A stretch of 64,000 nucleotides of DNA from Eurosta solidaginis (taxonomy: Eukaryota > Arthropoda > Insecta > Diptera > Tephritidae). The notes beneath the pieces were generated by a model that was not told the origin of the DNA, did no database searches, and saw nothing but the letters and a program-made list of their open reading frames with translations. Location of the stretch: positions 245,768,978 to 245,832,977 of the forward strand of contig NC_090320.1 in NCBI RefSeq assembly GCF_040869045.1, given 5' to 3'. Of this stretch, positions 1 to 9,351 are shown one piece after another (within the stretch, counting starts at the first letter, position 1; each line of letters begins with the position of its first letter). The position numbers were made by a program, and so were the translations under genes.

Positions 1-355
1 ATATCAAAAAGAGTTTTCTCAATTATACCTACATAGTTATTTTCGGTAGTTTCGCAAATATTCCGAGGGTATTTCTGCGATGAAAAACTTAGACCCTGGG
101 CCAATCGCATGAAAAAGTAAAATTTTGACAAACCGACGAAAAATTTTTATACTTATCGTGGTGAATACGAACGTCAAATTTTCCCTAGCCAATGAGGCTA
201 GGTAAAATATGACAATTACTTTTGTGTGCTCGTGCATACATTTTGTTGCAGAAATGCAAAAAATAATAGCTTCTCAAGCACCAACAAGCCAAAAACATAC
301 GAAAAGAAGAAATATATGTGAAAAGCGTGCTTAAAAAACTAAATGTAATACAAAA
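1..355. other. No gene; AT-rich flank
   Basis: No coding region is supported here. Positions 40-95 look faintly like the SINE body found elsewhere in this window (the stretch around 'tatttctgcgatgaaaa'), but the match is too weak to call a copy. The remainder is AT-rich sequence without a visible repeat structure. Confidence 0.5.
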
Positions 356-1965
356 CAAGTAAGGAAGGTTAAGTTCGGGTGCAACCGAACATTACATACT
401 CAGTTGAGAGCTATGGTGACAACATAAGGGAAAATAACCATGTAGGAAAATGAACCGAGGGAAACCCTGGGATGTGTTTGTATGACATGCGTATCAAATG
501 AAAGGCATTAACGAGTATTTTATGAGGGAGTGGGCCATAGTTCTATAGGTGGACGCCATTTAGGGATATAGCCATAAGGGTGGATCAGGGTTGACTCTAG
601 AATGCGTTTGCAGCAGGGGTGACCTAGAATTTGTTTGTACAATATGGGTATCAAAAGAAAGGTGTTAATGAGTATTTTAAAAGGGCGTGGGGCTTAGATC
701 TATAGGTGGACGCCTTTTCGAGATATCGCCATAAAGGTGGACCAGTGGTGACCCTAGAATTTGTTTGTACAATATGGGTATCAAAAGAAAGGTGTTAATG
801 AGTATTTTAAAAGGGCATGGGGCTTAGTTCTATAGGTGGACGCCTTTTCGAGATATCGCCATAAAGGTGGACCAGGGGTGACTCTAGAATGAGTTTGTAC
901 GATATGGGTATCAAATTAAAGGTATTAATGAGAGTTTTAAAGGGGAGTGGTGGTAGTTGTATATGTGAAGGCGTTTTCCAGATATCGACCAAAATGTGGA
1001 CCAGGGTGACCCAGAACATTATCTGTTGGATACCGCTAATTTATTTATATATGTAGTACCTGCCAAGATTTTAAGAACTTTTTCATTTTCTTCTACTTAA
1101 TATGGTAGGTGTCACAACCATTTTATAAAGTTTTTTCTAAAGTTATTTTTCGCGTCAATAAAACAATCCAATTGCCTTACCATGTTTCATCCATTTTTTC
1201 GTATCCTAGACAAATTAAATGAAAAAGGGCGGAGCCACGCCCATTTTCAAATTTTCTTTTATTTTTGTATTTTCTTGCACCACATCATTAATGGAGTTGA
1301 ATGTTGACATAATATACTTATATACTGTAAAGATATTAAATTTTTTGTTAAAATTTTACTTAAAAAAAATTTTTTTGTTAAAAGTGGGCGTGGTCCTTCT
1401 CCGATTTTGCTAATTTTTATTAAGCGTACATATAGTAATAGGAGTAATGTTCCTGCCAAATTTCATCATGATATCTTCAACGACTGCCAAATTACAGCTT
1501 GCAAAAGTTTTAAATTACCTTCTTTTAAAAGTGGACGGTGCCACACCCATTGTCAAAAATTTTACTAATTTTCTATTCTGCGTCATAAGTTCAACTCGTC
1601 TACCAAGCATCGTCGCTTTGTCTGTCTTTTGTAATGAATTATCGCACTTTTTCGGTTTTTCGAAATTTTCGATATCGAAGAAGTGGGCGTGGTTATAGTC
1701 CGATATCGTTCATTTTAAATAGTGATCTGAGATGAGTGCTCAGGAACCTACATACCAAATTTCATGAAGATAACTCAAAATTTACTCAAGTTATCGTGTT
1801 AACGGACGGACGGACGGACGGACATGGCTCAATCAAATTTTTTTTCGATCCTGATTATTTTGATATATGGAAGTCTATATCTATCTCGATTCTTTTATAT
1901 ATGTACAACCAACCGTTATCCAATCAAACTTAATATACACTGTGAGCTCTGCTCAACTGAGTATA
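356..1965 (+). mobile_element. Hairpin-ended repeat, family A, copy A1
   Basis: The left terminus is CAAGTAAGGAAGG followed by a perfect hairpin at 373-390 (GTTCGG / CCGAAC, 6-nt loop). The right terminus at 1947-1965 is the inverse of the sequence just inside the left end (TACTCAGTTGAG near 397; CTCAACTGAGTATA at 1952-1965), so the subterminal parts form an inverted repeat. The interior has about four degenerate 130-bp units (around 470-1010), then a second array of about 150-bp periodicity marked by GTGGGCGTGG boxes (1227, 1384, 1531, 1683), and a (GGAC)n tract near 1805-1823. There is no intact ORF. Hairpin end, subterminal inverted repeat and GTCY microsatellite recall dipteran mini-me/DINE-1 elements, which are Helitron-related, but the expected CTRR end is absent (the end is CTTG). 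The class assignment is inference. Confidence 0.8.
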
Positions 1966-2084
1966 ACAAATTCTTTGCACTTGGATTAGCACAGCTAAAT
2001 TGAAAATTTTTCATCAAAATGGAAAATTTTTACACCTTATTTTTCCATTGAGTAAAATTTTATGGTTTGACACACAGCCTTATC

Positions 2085-2235
2085 AGCGAAAATTCATCTG
2101 CTATGCAGATCCCGTTCGGAGTCCCGCCAATTTGTATGTAAATTGAAAAGAAGCACGACGCAAATTGGAAGAGAAGCTCAATATAAATCTCCTCGGAGGT
2201 AAATCGAGCCGGGTATTTATTTTTTTAGCTATTCG
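2085..2235 (+). mobile_element. tRNA-derived SINE, 3' part only
   Basis: This matches the 3' half of the SINE at 3490-3854: the stretches reading atctgctatgcagatcccgt, cgacgcaaattggaagagaa and the AT-rich tail. The tRNA-like head is missing, so the copy is 5' truncated. Confidence 0.7.
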
Positions 2236-2831
2236 GATGTCCTGAACTATATTTTCACTATATCAAAAGTAAAATAAAATATGCAAGCATACTTATATGT
2301 ATGATTTTAATATGTTTTTTTGAAACACATTTATTTACCTAAAATTTTTCACGCAAATACTAACTCTCTAACATTCTGCCTACTGCAGCTACCGTATACT
2401 ATTCTCAAATGTAAATATCCGATTTAAAAAATGTCTCACCAGTAGCAGGTAGTTATATATTATGCATGTACATACATACATGAGTAAGTATGGACACAGC
2501 GTATTTCAATTATGATGACATCAAATGTAAAAATAGTAGGTAGATACATTCACATGTAAAACAAAGTTTTCTTTTATTCTTTTTGAAATTAACAAAGTAC
2601 AAGAAAAGGAACTACATATGTGTTTATAAATATTTCCATTTATTAAAATATCAATTCACTTCATATACATAAGTACATACATACCTATGCAATTCAACAC
2701 CAAATTCAGTAAATGAAAAATTTCGAGTAGGTACAAGAAAATGAAAATAAACTTAAAATAATGAATGCAAAAAAATATAAAATATTTAAAAGAGATTCAT
2801 TCGACAATTTAGTAAAACTTGAATAGAACTT
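2236..2831. other. No gene seen; AT-rich
   Basis: No conserved coding signal or repeat boundary was recognised. The stretch contains several copies of the short motif ACATACATA. It may be flanking or 3' sequence of the hAT relic that follows on the minus strand. Confidence 0.4.
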
Positions 2832-3475
2832 TTAGAAATTTATTTTTTCCAGTAAAATATTATTGAGCTTAATCATAAGTAAATCATTTATTGTGTTACT
2901 GCTTAATCTGGAGCGCTGCTTAGTGAGAATTGTAGATAACGCACTGAATCCTCTCTCAACGGAAACTTGACTTGACGAAACAGCTAAAATGACTTCAGCC
3001 AGCTTATACAAATCCTTTTCTTTTGTGGACAGATATTTCCAATAATCAAGTATATCAGCCGCAAAAGGCTTCCTTTCGCCGTATGCTAAATTATCGAGTT
3101 TTTGGCGGATACTAGCATTGCTTTCAGTTGTCAATGTACACCTGTTCATGAAGTTGAACTCCTCTTCTAAAATACTGTAGGGATCATTAAGCAAACCTAG
3201 CGCAGTATCTTCTGATTCATTCTCCATTCAAGGAATTAAGGCTTGCGTTTGTTCGTAATATATGCACCTGAGGAAATGACAATTTTTCAAATAAAAGCAC
3301 ATATTTAAATTTTTTACACATACCACTGCACTTTTCTTCTGTTAAATCTTGGATCGAGGTATATACCAGCAAGGAATGCGACGTTGTCCATCAATATTTC
3401 TTTTCTCTTTTCCATAGATTCTAACAGTTTGGCAGCAAAAGCATTTCCAGTCATTCTTTTTAATTTGACTTCACA

Positions 3476-3489
3476 TATTAGCCAATCTC
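3476..3489 (+). repeat. Target-site duplication of SINE (left copy)
   Basis: TATTAGCCAATCTC (14 bp) occurs here and again at 3855-3868, flanking the SINE exactly. This shows target-primed insertion into the older hAT relic. Confidence 0.95.
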
Positions 3490-3854
3490 GGCGGCCACCG
3501 TGGTGTGATGGTAGCGTGCTCCGCCTATCACACCGTATGCCCTGGGTTCAACTCCCGGGCAGAGCAACATCAAAATTTTAGAAATAAGATTTTTCAATTA
3601 GAAGAAAATTTTTCTAAGCGGGGTCGCCCCTCGGCAGTGTTTGGCAAGCACTCCGGGTGTATTTCTGCCATGAAAAGCTCTCAGTGAAAACTCATCTGCT
3701 TTGCAGATGCCGTTCGGAGTCGGCATAAAACATGTAGGTCCCGTCCGGCCAATTTGTAGGGAAAATCAAGAGGAGCACGACGCAAATTGGAAGAGAAGCT
3801 CGGCCTTAGATCTCTTCGGAGGTTATCGCACCTTACATTTATTTTTTTATTTTT
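3490..3854 (+). mobile_element. tRNA-derived SINE, full-length reference copy
   Basis: This is the best copy of a SINE present about ten times in the window. The head is tRNA-like: a box A-like TGGTGTGATGGTAGC at 3501-3515 and a box B GGTTCAACTCC at 3545-3555, which together form the internal RNA polymerase III promoter of tRNA-derived SINEs. The body (about 3600-3830) has short self-complementary stretches such as GCAAGCACTCCGG and ATCTGCTTTGCAGAT. The end is a T-rich tail after CTTACATTTA. Length is about 365 bp. It is flanked by a perfect 14-bp target duplication (3476-3489 and 3855-3868). The element codes for no protein; mobility would rely on a LINE in trans. Family name not recognised. 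Confidence 0.92.
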
Positions 3855-4262
3855 TATTAGCCAATCTCTGTAGAAATCACCAATGATGTATTGCTCAATT
3901 TGAAGTTGCTTAGTATTTTGCGCCATTGGTTTGAATGCATTGACTAAGCTTTCTACAAAGCTCCAATCAATTTCAGTGTCAACACGAAACTCGATCTCGT
4001 TCCTATTTATGTGATCTTTTAAACTGAACAGGGACTCCATCATTTCAAGAGTTGAGTTTCAGCGGGTGATGTTGTCCAGAGGTGGCATACGTATGTCCAC
4101 AGTGTTACGACCACGCCTAATGCTCACCTTTAGGAGTTTCACAATTTTTCTGCAATCTTCTAATTTTCCTTGCATATGCTTGAAGGAATCATGAGCTGCA
4201 ATTTGAATTGTATGCGCAGCACATCTAACTATGGTCAGCAATGAATTTAACCGATCGTGTAC

Positions 4263-4930
4263 TTATTGTCTGATGTAGTCGAATAAATTTGTGTTAGTTG
4301 AATTTGATATTCCCGCAGGCATTTTAATACTTCCTCTTTTAAGAAATGTGACGTATGCCTCTTTTTCAGTTACGAAATAATTATTATGTTTTAAACAAAA
4401 GTTCAGTAATTCCAGAAATTGTTTTTTTGTGGTGGAGTGTTTTCTGGAGATCTCATCCCATTTGTTCATTATTATTTTAATCGCGAGCATCGTAGGTATA
4501 TTAGTGAACAATGATACTACATCAAACGACACCAGTATGTCGTCGTCGGAAACATTTATATTGTTGATTTTTTCTTTGAGTTCAAAAGATTTTTTTATAT
4601 TACGTTCCTCAGATACTAAATCTTTGAGGATATCTCCAACATATATAGATAATCTGTAACATGGTACATTTATGGACGATACTATTTTACGGAATGGATG
4701 ACCAGGTTTGTGTATTTTAGGCAAGCCATACAGGCTTGGGGCATTGGTACGTTTTTTACAGTTACCAGTCGAACAAAACAATTTATTAAATCGGTTTTAT
4801 TTAATTTTACACGATTTGAGTTCTTATTTGCACTTGTCGATGATTCCACTTCACCTAATATATGCCCTTTAAGCTCTTTTTCGCATAAAAGGCATTTTGA
4901 CAAATTGGTATCTTTATTAAAGGCCACAAG
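4263..4930 (-). pseudogene. Penelope-like element reverse transcriptase fragment
   Basis: The minus strand 4781-4263 encodes LYGLPKIHKPGHPFRKIVSS and later SFDVVSLFTNIP, which are reverse-transcriptase fingers/palm motifs typical of Penelope-like retroelements. The frame shifts near 4750: the upstream part (about 4927-4750) is read in another frame (NKTDLINCFVRLVT followed by a shift into CKKRTNAP). The ORF ends at 4263, before the YADD catalytic motif and the GIY-YIG nuclease domain would appear, so the element is truncated. It abuts the hAT relic at 4262-4263 with no gap, which makes that point an insertion or deletion junction. Non-functional. Confidence 0.85.
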
Positions 4931-5079
4931 TTTTGCCTTTTAATATTCGACATTTTCCCCATTTTTTTTTTTATTAATATAATACTAGATAATAAGATTA
5001 AAAACAATCTACCACGTATATATAACTTTCTTTCGACTGATTAAACTCAACTTTTTGCATCCGCACCGTAGGAAGAACA

Positions 5080-5405
5080 ATCGCGATTGCTCAAAAATTC
5101 GATCTCTCACGATAAATGCTAAGTTCAACGAACGTTCGCAAAATATTTTTCGTAGTTGAGAGACCGCAGGCAATCATTTTATGTATACACATCGAAAACG
5201 AAAGAGGGTACAAAGTGATCGATCGCGGCGGAAAGGCTGCTTTGAAAAGTTGTTTATCTAGTCTCTCAAAAACGAAAAAGGTACACATATATTGTTTTGC
5301 AATCGTTCGTCCTTATAAGTATTTATCGCGCGAAATCGCGAACGTAAAATGAGATAATACGACTAAATCATGCTTTTGAGAAATCGCGATCGAATTTTTG
5401 CGCAC
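5080..5405. repeat. Possible small foldback / MITE
   Basis: The arms around 5096-5150 and 5290-5345 are imperfect inverted repeats (compare CGATAAATGCTAA...ACGAACGTTCGCAAAA on the left with the inverse of TTTTGCAATCGTTCGTCC...AGTATTTATCG on the right). Outer parts share GATCGCGATT and its inverse. No clear target duplication was found. CG-rich 6-mers such as CGATCGCG mark it off from its AT-rich neighbours. Confidence 0.35.
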
Positions 5406-5579
5406 CCTGTTCTTAAGGTTCCTTTTCTAATTCGTTTTGTTGTGTTGATTTTCCGAAAGGGTGTTTATTTGATGTATACTGCAAAAATCGAAACTGATGA
5501 AGGCACAATACCGATACCGGTTTGTCTCTAAACCAAAATTGACAAGGGATAATGGAAAATCGTTCGAGAATACATAAAG

Positions 5580-5995
5580 TTCCTTTTCCAGCTTAATTTA
5601 GAAAGATGTATCATTGTGCCCTTAGTATCGGTAGGTTAAAGAACGGGAGTTTTATTTTAATTGTGAAAAGGAACAGTCCCGCTTTTGTTGGACTTACCGC
5701 CAGCCTATTTATATCGACATATGCGACTAGTCTCGGTCTATCTGCTTTAAAATTATCTAAAATTCTATTAAATATACTGCTGGCAGAGGCGGTAACACTC
5801 TGCCATGAGGAATGCGTCTGATAGCCATTTTATTAAAGGAGCTCCAAAAGTTGCGTTGACGACCTTACTCCTATGCATAGAATCGATCCATGCAACTACA
5901 GACCCATGGGTTCCATATCGTATAAGTTCTCTGCTGATGGCCTCCGTTCGAATGTGGTTGAAGGCACCCTCAATGTTGAGGTAGGCTGCCAAGTT
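5580..5995 (-). pseudogene. LINE reverse transcriptase fragment (R1/LOA-like)
   Basis: The minus strand 5992-5768 encodes AAYLNIEGAFNHIRTEAISR followed by ELIRYGTHGSVVAWIDSMHR. This is the palm region of non-LTR retrotransposon reverse transcriptase, where the first catalytic Asp of the usual DIEGAFN motif is replaced by Asn. Further down (about 5760-5600) a piece reading LAVSPTKAGLFLFTIKIKLP matches the post-YADD region (VNPSKTELVLFT type). The YADD box itself is lost in an internal deletion near 5765. Dead and truncated at both ends. Confidence 0.75.
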
Positions 5996-6825
5996 TTATT
6001 GAAATATTATTGAAACTCACAACTGGGTATATAAGATTTTTAATTCATTGTAAAACTTACTTGTACGTATTTGCTTATAATTGTCTAGTTTTCTCCAAAG
6101 TAAGTATAATCGGAACTACTTTTTGTGTCATTCATTTTATTTGTAGAATATTAGGTTAAAATTGTTGTTGGCCTATTTTACGCGCCAAGTCTACGTCTAT
6201 GTTTGTCGTATTTGCGTGCTAAAATTTAGTTGCTATGCTCGCGCTCTTAGCCGGTGACAGTTGATTAGTTTGATGTCAATGAGATTTGTCATAAAAATAG
6301 TACGCACACTCATATAAATAGAAGCACGTTTGAGAATGTGCATGAAGTTTTCTAGGTTCGCTTCGATAATATGGAGCAAAATATTCTAGAAGTGTTAAGC
6401 TTCAAACCAGTTTGTGTTCTCAAAAGCATAAGCGATCATGAATTTTGTTTTTTTATGAGTTTCATTCTGTTTAATTCAGTGAATATTTTTAATTTAGAAA
6501 GTTCTTAGTTCTAAATGAAATCGCTGAGCTTAAAAGGAGGCAGGGCAGGATAATATCAACTCCTTTTAATTGATGAATGCAGCCCTTTCCATGGCCGTCA
6601 TTTCAATGATATAGGGTTAGGTTAGGTTGAAATGGCCCGTCAACAAAGACCTCAAATAGATTGAATGTGTCCATAATTTTACCAGAATTTGTTTGACGAC
6701 CAAATGGAAGAACCCCAATCAGATACCAAGACTTATATTATAGAATAAATCCATCCTCTTGGGAAAAACTGGAAGTGTTCTAGGACCTAGCGCAGGACCT
6801 TACAAATTTTGCAGCCCGCGCTTTT
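5996..6825. other. No gene seen
   Basis: AT-rich sequence with no recognisable coding domain, repeat boundary or RNA gene. Short ORFs here are not supported by any motif. Confidence 0.4.
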
Positions 6826-7230
6826 GTCCACGCCTCTCCTGCTTGATGGATCATAGCAGCTTCTGTTTTCTTTTCATTTCTTATCTCGTTCCTATTAGGG
6901 TTCTTATTTTGTTTGGGTTTCTTTTGTGCTCCGATTTCCGCTTTCTTCCAGTTTATATTTTATTCTGATTTTCGTTGCGTTCCGGATGTAGTTTTTGTTT
7001 TATTTTGGTTCCCATTGTGTTCTGATTTCCATTTTCCAACTTTTATTTTATTCCGATTTTCGCTGCGTTCCATCTCTTTCCGGTTTATGTTTTTTCTGGT
7101 TTCTGATTTCTTTTTCTTCCAGGTTTTTATTTTCTTCCGGCTTCAGTTGCATTCTTATTCCTATCTCAATTCAGTTTTCATTCATATTTTTGCTTCGACC
7201 TGGTTTCCATTTTGTTGTTGTTTGTTAACC
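6826..7230 (+). repeat. Degenerate T-rich minisatellite
   Basis: Loose tandem repeats of roughly 35-60 bp built on TTTTATTCCGATTTTCGCTGCGTTCC-like text recur across this stretch (for example near 6960, 7050 and 7130). The long open frames over it (6913-7272, 6995-7228) come from the T-rich, stop-poor repeat and read as Phe/Ser-rich low complexity, so they are not called genes. Confidence 0.55.
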
Positions 7231-7487
7231 CCCAGTTCCGACAGGGATATGTATGCTAGTTCAATAAAATAGTGAACGAAAAAAATGCATATAAACATTT
7301 GCTCAAATGTAGATATTTTTTCATTTAATTGTTTCACAGAGCAAGAATTTCCTCCCAACTCTCCCGGTTCTTTGTTTTTTCTGGCTCCGCTTGTTTCAAG
7401 TTAAGATATCCCATTTCCTCTGATTTCCATTTTATCCCGACTTTTCTCGGTTAAATAAACGAGTTTGGCTGAGCAAGAGTAACTGCA

Positions 7488-8270
7488 AGATTAAGAGCAA
7501 GAGTAAGAGAAGGAGTAAGAGTAAGAGGAAGGGTAAAAATAAGGGTGAGAGGAAGAGTAAGAGTAGGAATAAGAGTAAGAGTGAGTGTAGAAGTAAGAGT
7601 AAGTGTTAAAGTAAGAGTTAGAGTAAGAATAAGAGTAAGAGCAAGAGTAAGATTAAGAGTTAGAGTAAGAGTAAGAGAAAGAGTAAGAGGAAGAGGAAGA
7701 GGTAGAGGTAGACTAAGAGAAAAAATTGAGCATTATAGTAAGGGTTAAAATAAGAGTTGAAGTAAGAGGTAGAATAAGAGTAAGAGTAATAATAAGAGTA
7801 ATAGTAGGAGTAAGAGTAAGAGTAAGAGTAAGGTTAAGAATATGAGTAACTGGCCGTGAGTGTAATAGTAAGAGTAAGTGTTAGAGTCAGAGAAAGTGTA
7901 AGGGTAAGAGGAAGAGAAATAGGAATAGTGCGAGTAAAAGTTGTAGTTAGAGAAAGGGAATGAGTAAAGGTAGGAGTTTGAGAAATGGTATAATTTGGAG
8001 AAGGAGTAACAATAACCTATGAGTACGGATTATAGCAGGAGTAAGAGCAAACATAAAAGTAAGAGTATGAGTCAGAGTAAACGTATGAGTTTGAGTTCGC
8101 GTTCAAGTTTGAGTTTGAGTTAAAGCAAAAGTACGATTGCGAGTAAGAGTAAAAGCAAGAGAATTAGCAACAGCAAGTAAGAGAAAATGTTGGAGAAAAA
8201 CAAGTGTAAAAGCTAGAATAAGAGAAATTGTTAGAGAAGAATAAAAGTAATACGAAGAGTACTAGTAATA
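7488..8270 (+). repeat. Hexanucleotide satellite (AGAGTA)n, diverged
   Basis: About 780 bp consists of variants of the 6-mer AGAGTA (equivalent to GTAAGA). The purest part is 7488-7840, and the array becomes more degenerate rightward to about 8270. Because the period is a multiple of three, one frame reads as alternating Arg-Val, giving a spurious ORF at 7545-7748. Replication slippage is the expected origin. Confidence 0.9.
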
Positions 8271-9248
8271 TCTGGAGCATGCATCACCGAAATTGAAACT
8301 GTAGTTATGCTGCTAATTCCACTATCTTTGTAGTGGTAGTGGTTTAGTCATGGATTAACGAGAAACGTGGCAAGAGGTAGATATCATTGCATGTTTTTTA
8401 CACTCAAAGAGGAGAAGACGAGAGAAAGGAAAGGGGAAAATATATTGCATACACATTGTAAGGGGAGCAGAGAAAATAAGAAATCCATAAGCAGGGAACG
8501 AAGGAAGTTTTTTCCGTATTATTACCTAGCTGTAGAAGGAAAAATATAGCTTAGTACAGGAGCTTTGGAATATAGCTGGATAATGCCATAATGCCTAAAA
8601 ATCAATTAATTCACATGCAAATGTTAGAAGAAACAATAACGGCGACAACGTAGCCATCGTGCAGAGAAAAAGCACAGCACTAATCATCATCAAAGCAGCT
8701 AATGAGGGTGGCAAAGCACCTCGCCTAGGTTTTCGATGAACACCGAGCGTGTATAAGGTCTTCAAGCTGTAACAGGAGAAGTAAGTGGAACCCACAAATG
8801 CGGTTTCAGATTTTTGAACTAAAGAATGCTTAATTACATAATTTTCTTATTCGGCGAAAACTCGGAACACTCTGATATAAACAATATGATTATTTAGTAC
8901 AAAATAGTGCCAATTATTCTCATTTCGACTTTTTATTTTCCTGTCTTGATTTTCGTTGGTCATTCAATAAATTAAATGTTATTAAATTAGAGTAAATGCT
9001 CACGTTTCTCAATACTTATCACATAATCTGTGTAAAACGGGCGTTTGAGTACATCAAATTTCACATGACAAATGGTGAAGGGGAGTGCAAAATGATGTGC
9101 GATCGATTACACACACATTTACACATACACATAAGTATTGCTTATACGTATGTTAGTACGTGAGAACACAACTTCCAACTGTCAATCCTCTCGCTCTGTG
9201 TCAACAAAAGATATTCTAAAGCAATCAAGTTCTTTGCTGCTGCAATAC
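8271..9248. other. No gene seen
   Basis: Unassigned sequence, purine-rich in its first 250 bases and AT-rich afterwards. No domain, tRNA or repeat end was recognised. Confidence 0.4.
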
Positions 9249-9351
9249 AGTGAAACCTCCCTTGGACGGACAACCATGGTCAGCCAACGTTTGTTTCCCA
9301 AAGACAGATGAGTCCGCTCAACGGAGTAGGTAAGTAGCTGTTTTAGATTTT
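9249..9351 (+). mobile_element. Possible pogo/Tigger-like terminal fragment
   Basis: A sequence starting CAGTGAAACCTCC is preceded by TA, the target duplication expected for Tc1/mariner/pogo elements, and resembles Tigger-type terminal inverted repeats. No opposite end was found: repeat A2 starts at 9352 and nothing matching is seen after it. Weak call. Confidence 0.3.

Larger units (their letters stand above)
2832..4262 (-). pseudogene. hAT transposase relic, split by a SINE
   Basis: Read on the minus strand, this gives the C-terminal half of a hAT transposase. 4262-4059 encodes the CAAHTIQIAAHD motif. 4043-3869 and 3475-3324 continue the frame and include YLDPRF. 3227-2832 encodes the hAT dimerisation domain with the hallmark SSQVSVERGFSAL. 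A SINE at 3490-3854 interrupts the gene between ...RDWLI and CEVKLK. Removing it with one 14-bp duplication keeps the frame. A putative 56-nt GT-AG intron lies at 3268-3323. An in-frame stop at 3228-3230 and a break near 4050 show it is dead. The N-terminal half is missing: at 4262 the sequence changes abruptly to a Penelope-like fragment. Confidence 0.85.

Noticed and set aside
3490..3560. tRNA gene
   Set aside because: Boxes A and B are present, but the acceptor stem is not complementary and the same head recurs in SINE copies followed by the same non-tRNA body. It is a SINE promoter.
7545..7748. Arg-Val repeat ORF
   Set aside because: Product of the (AGAGTA)n array, whose period is a multiple of three.
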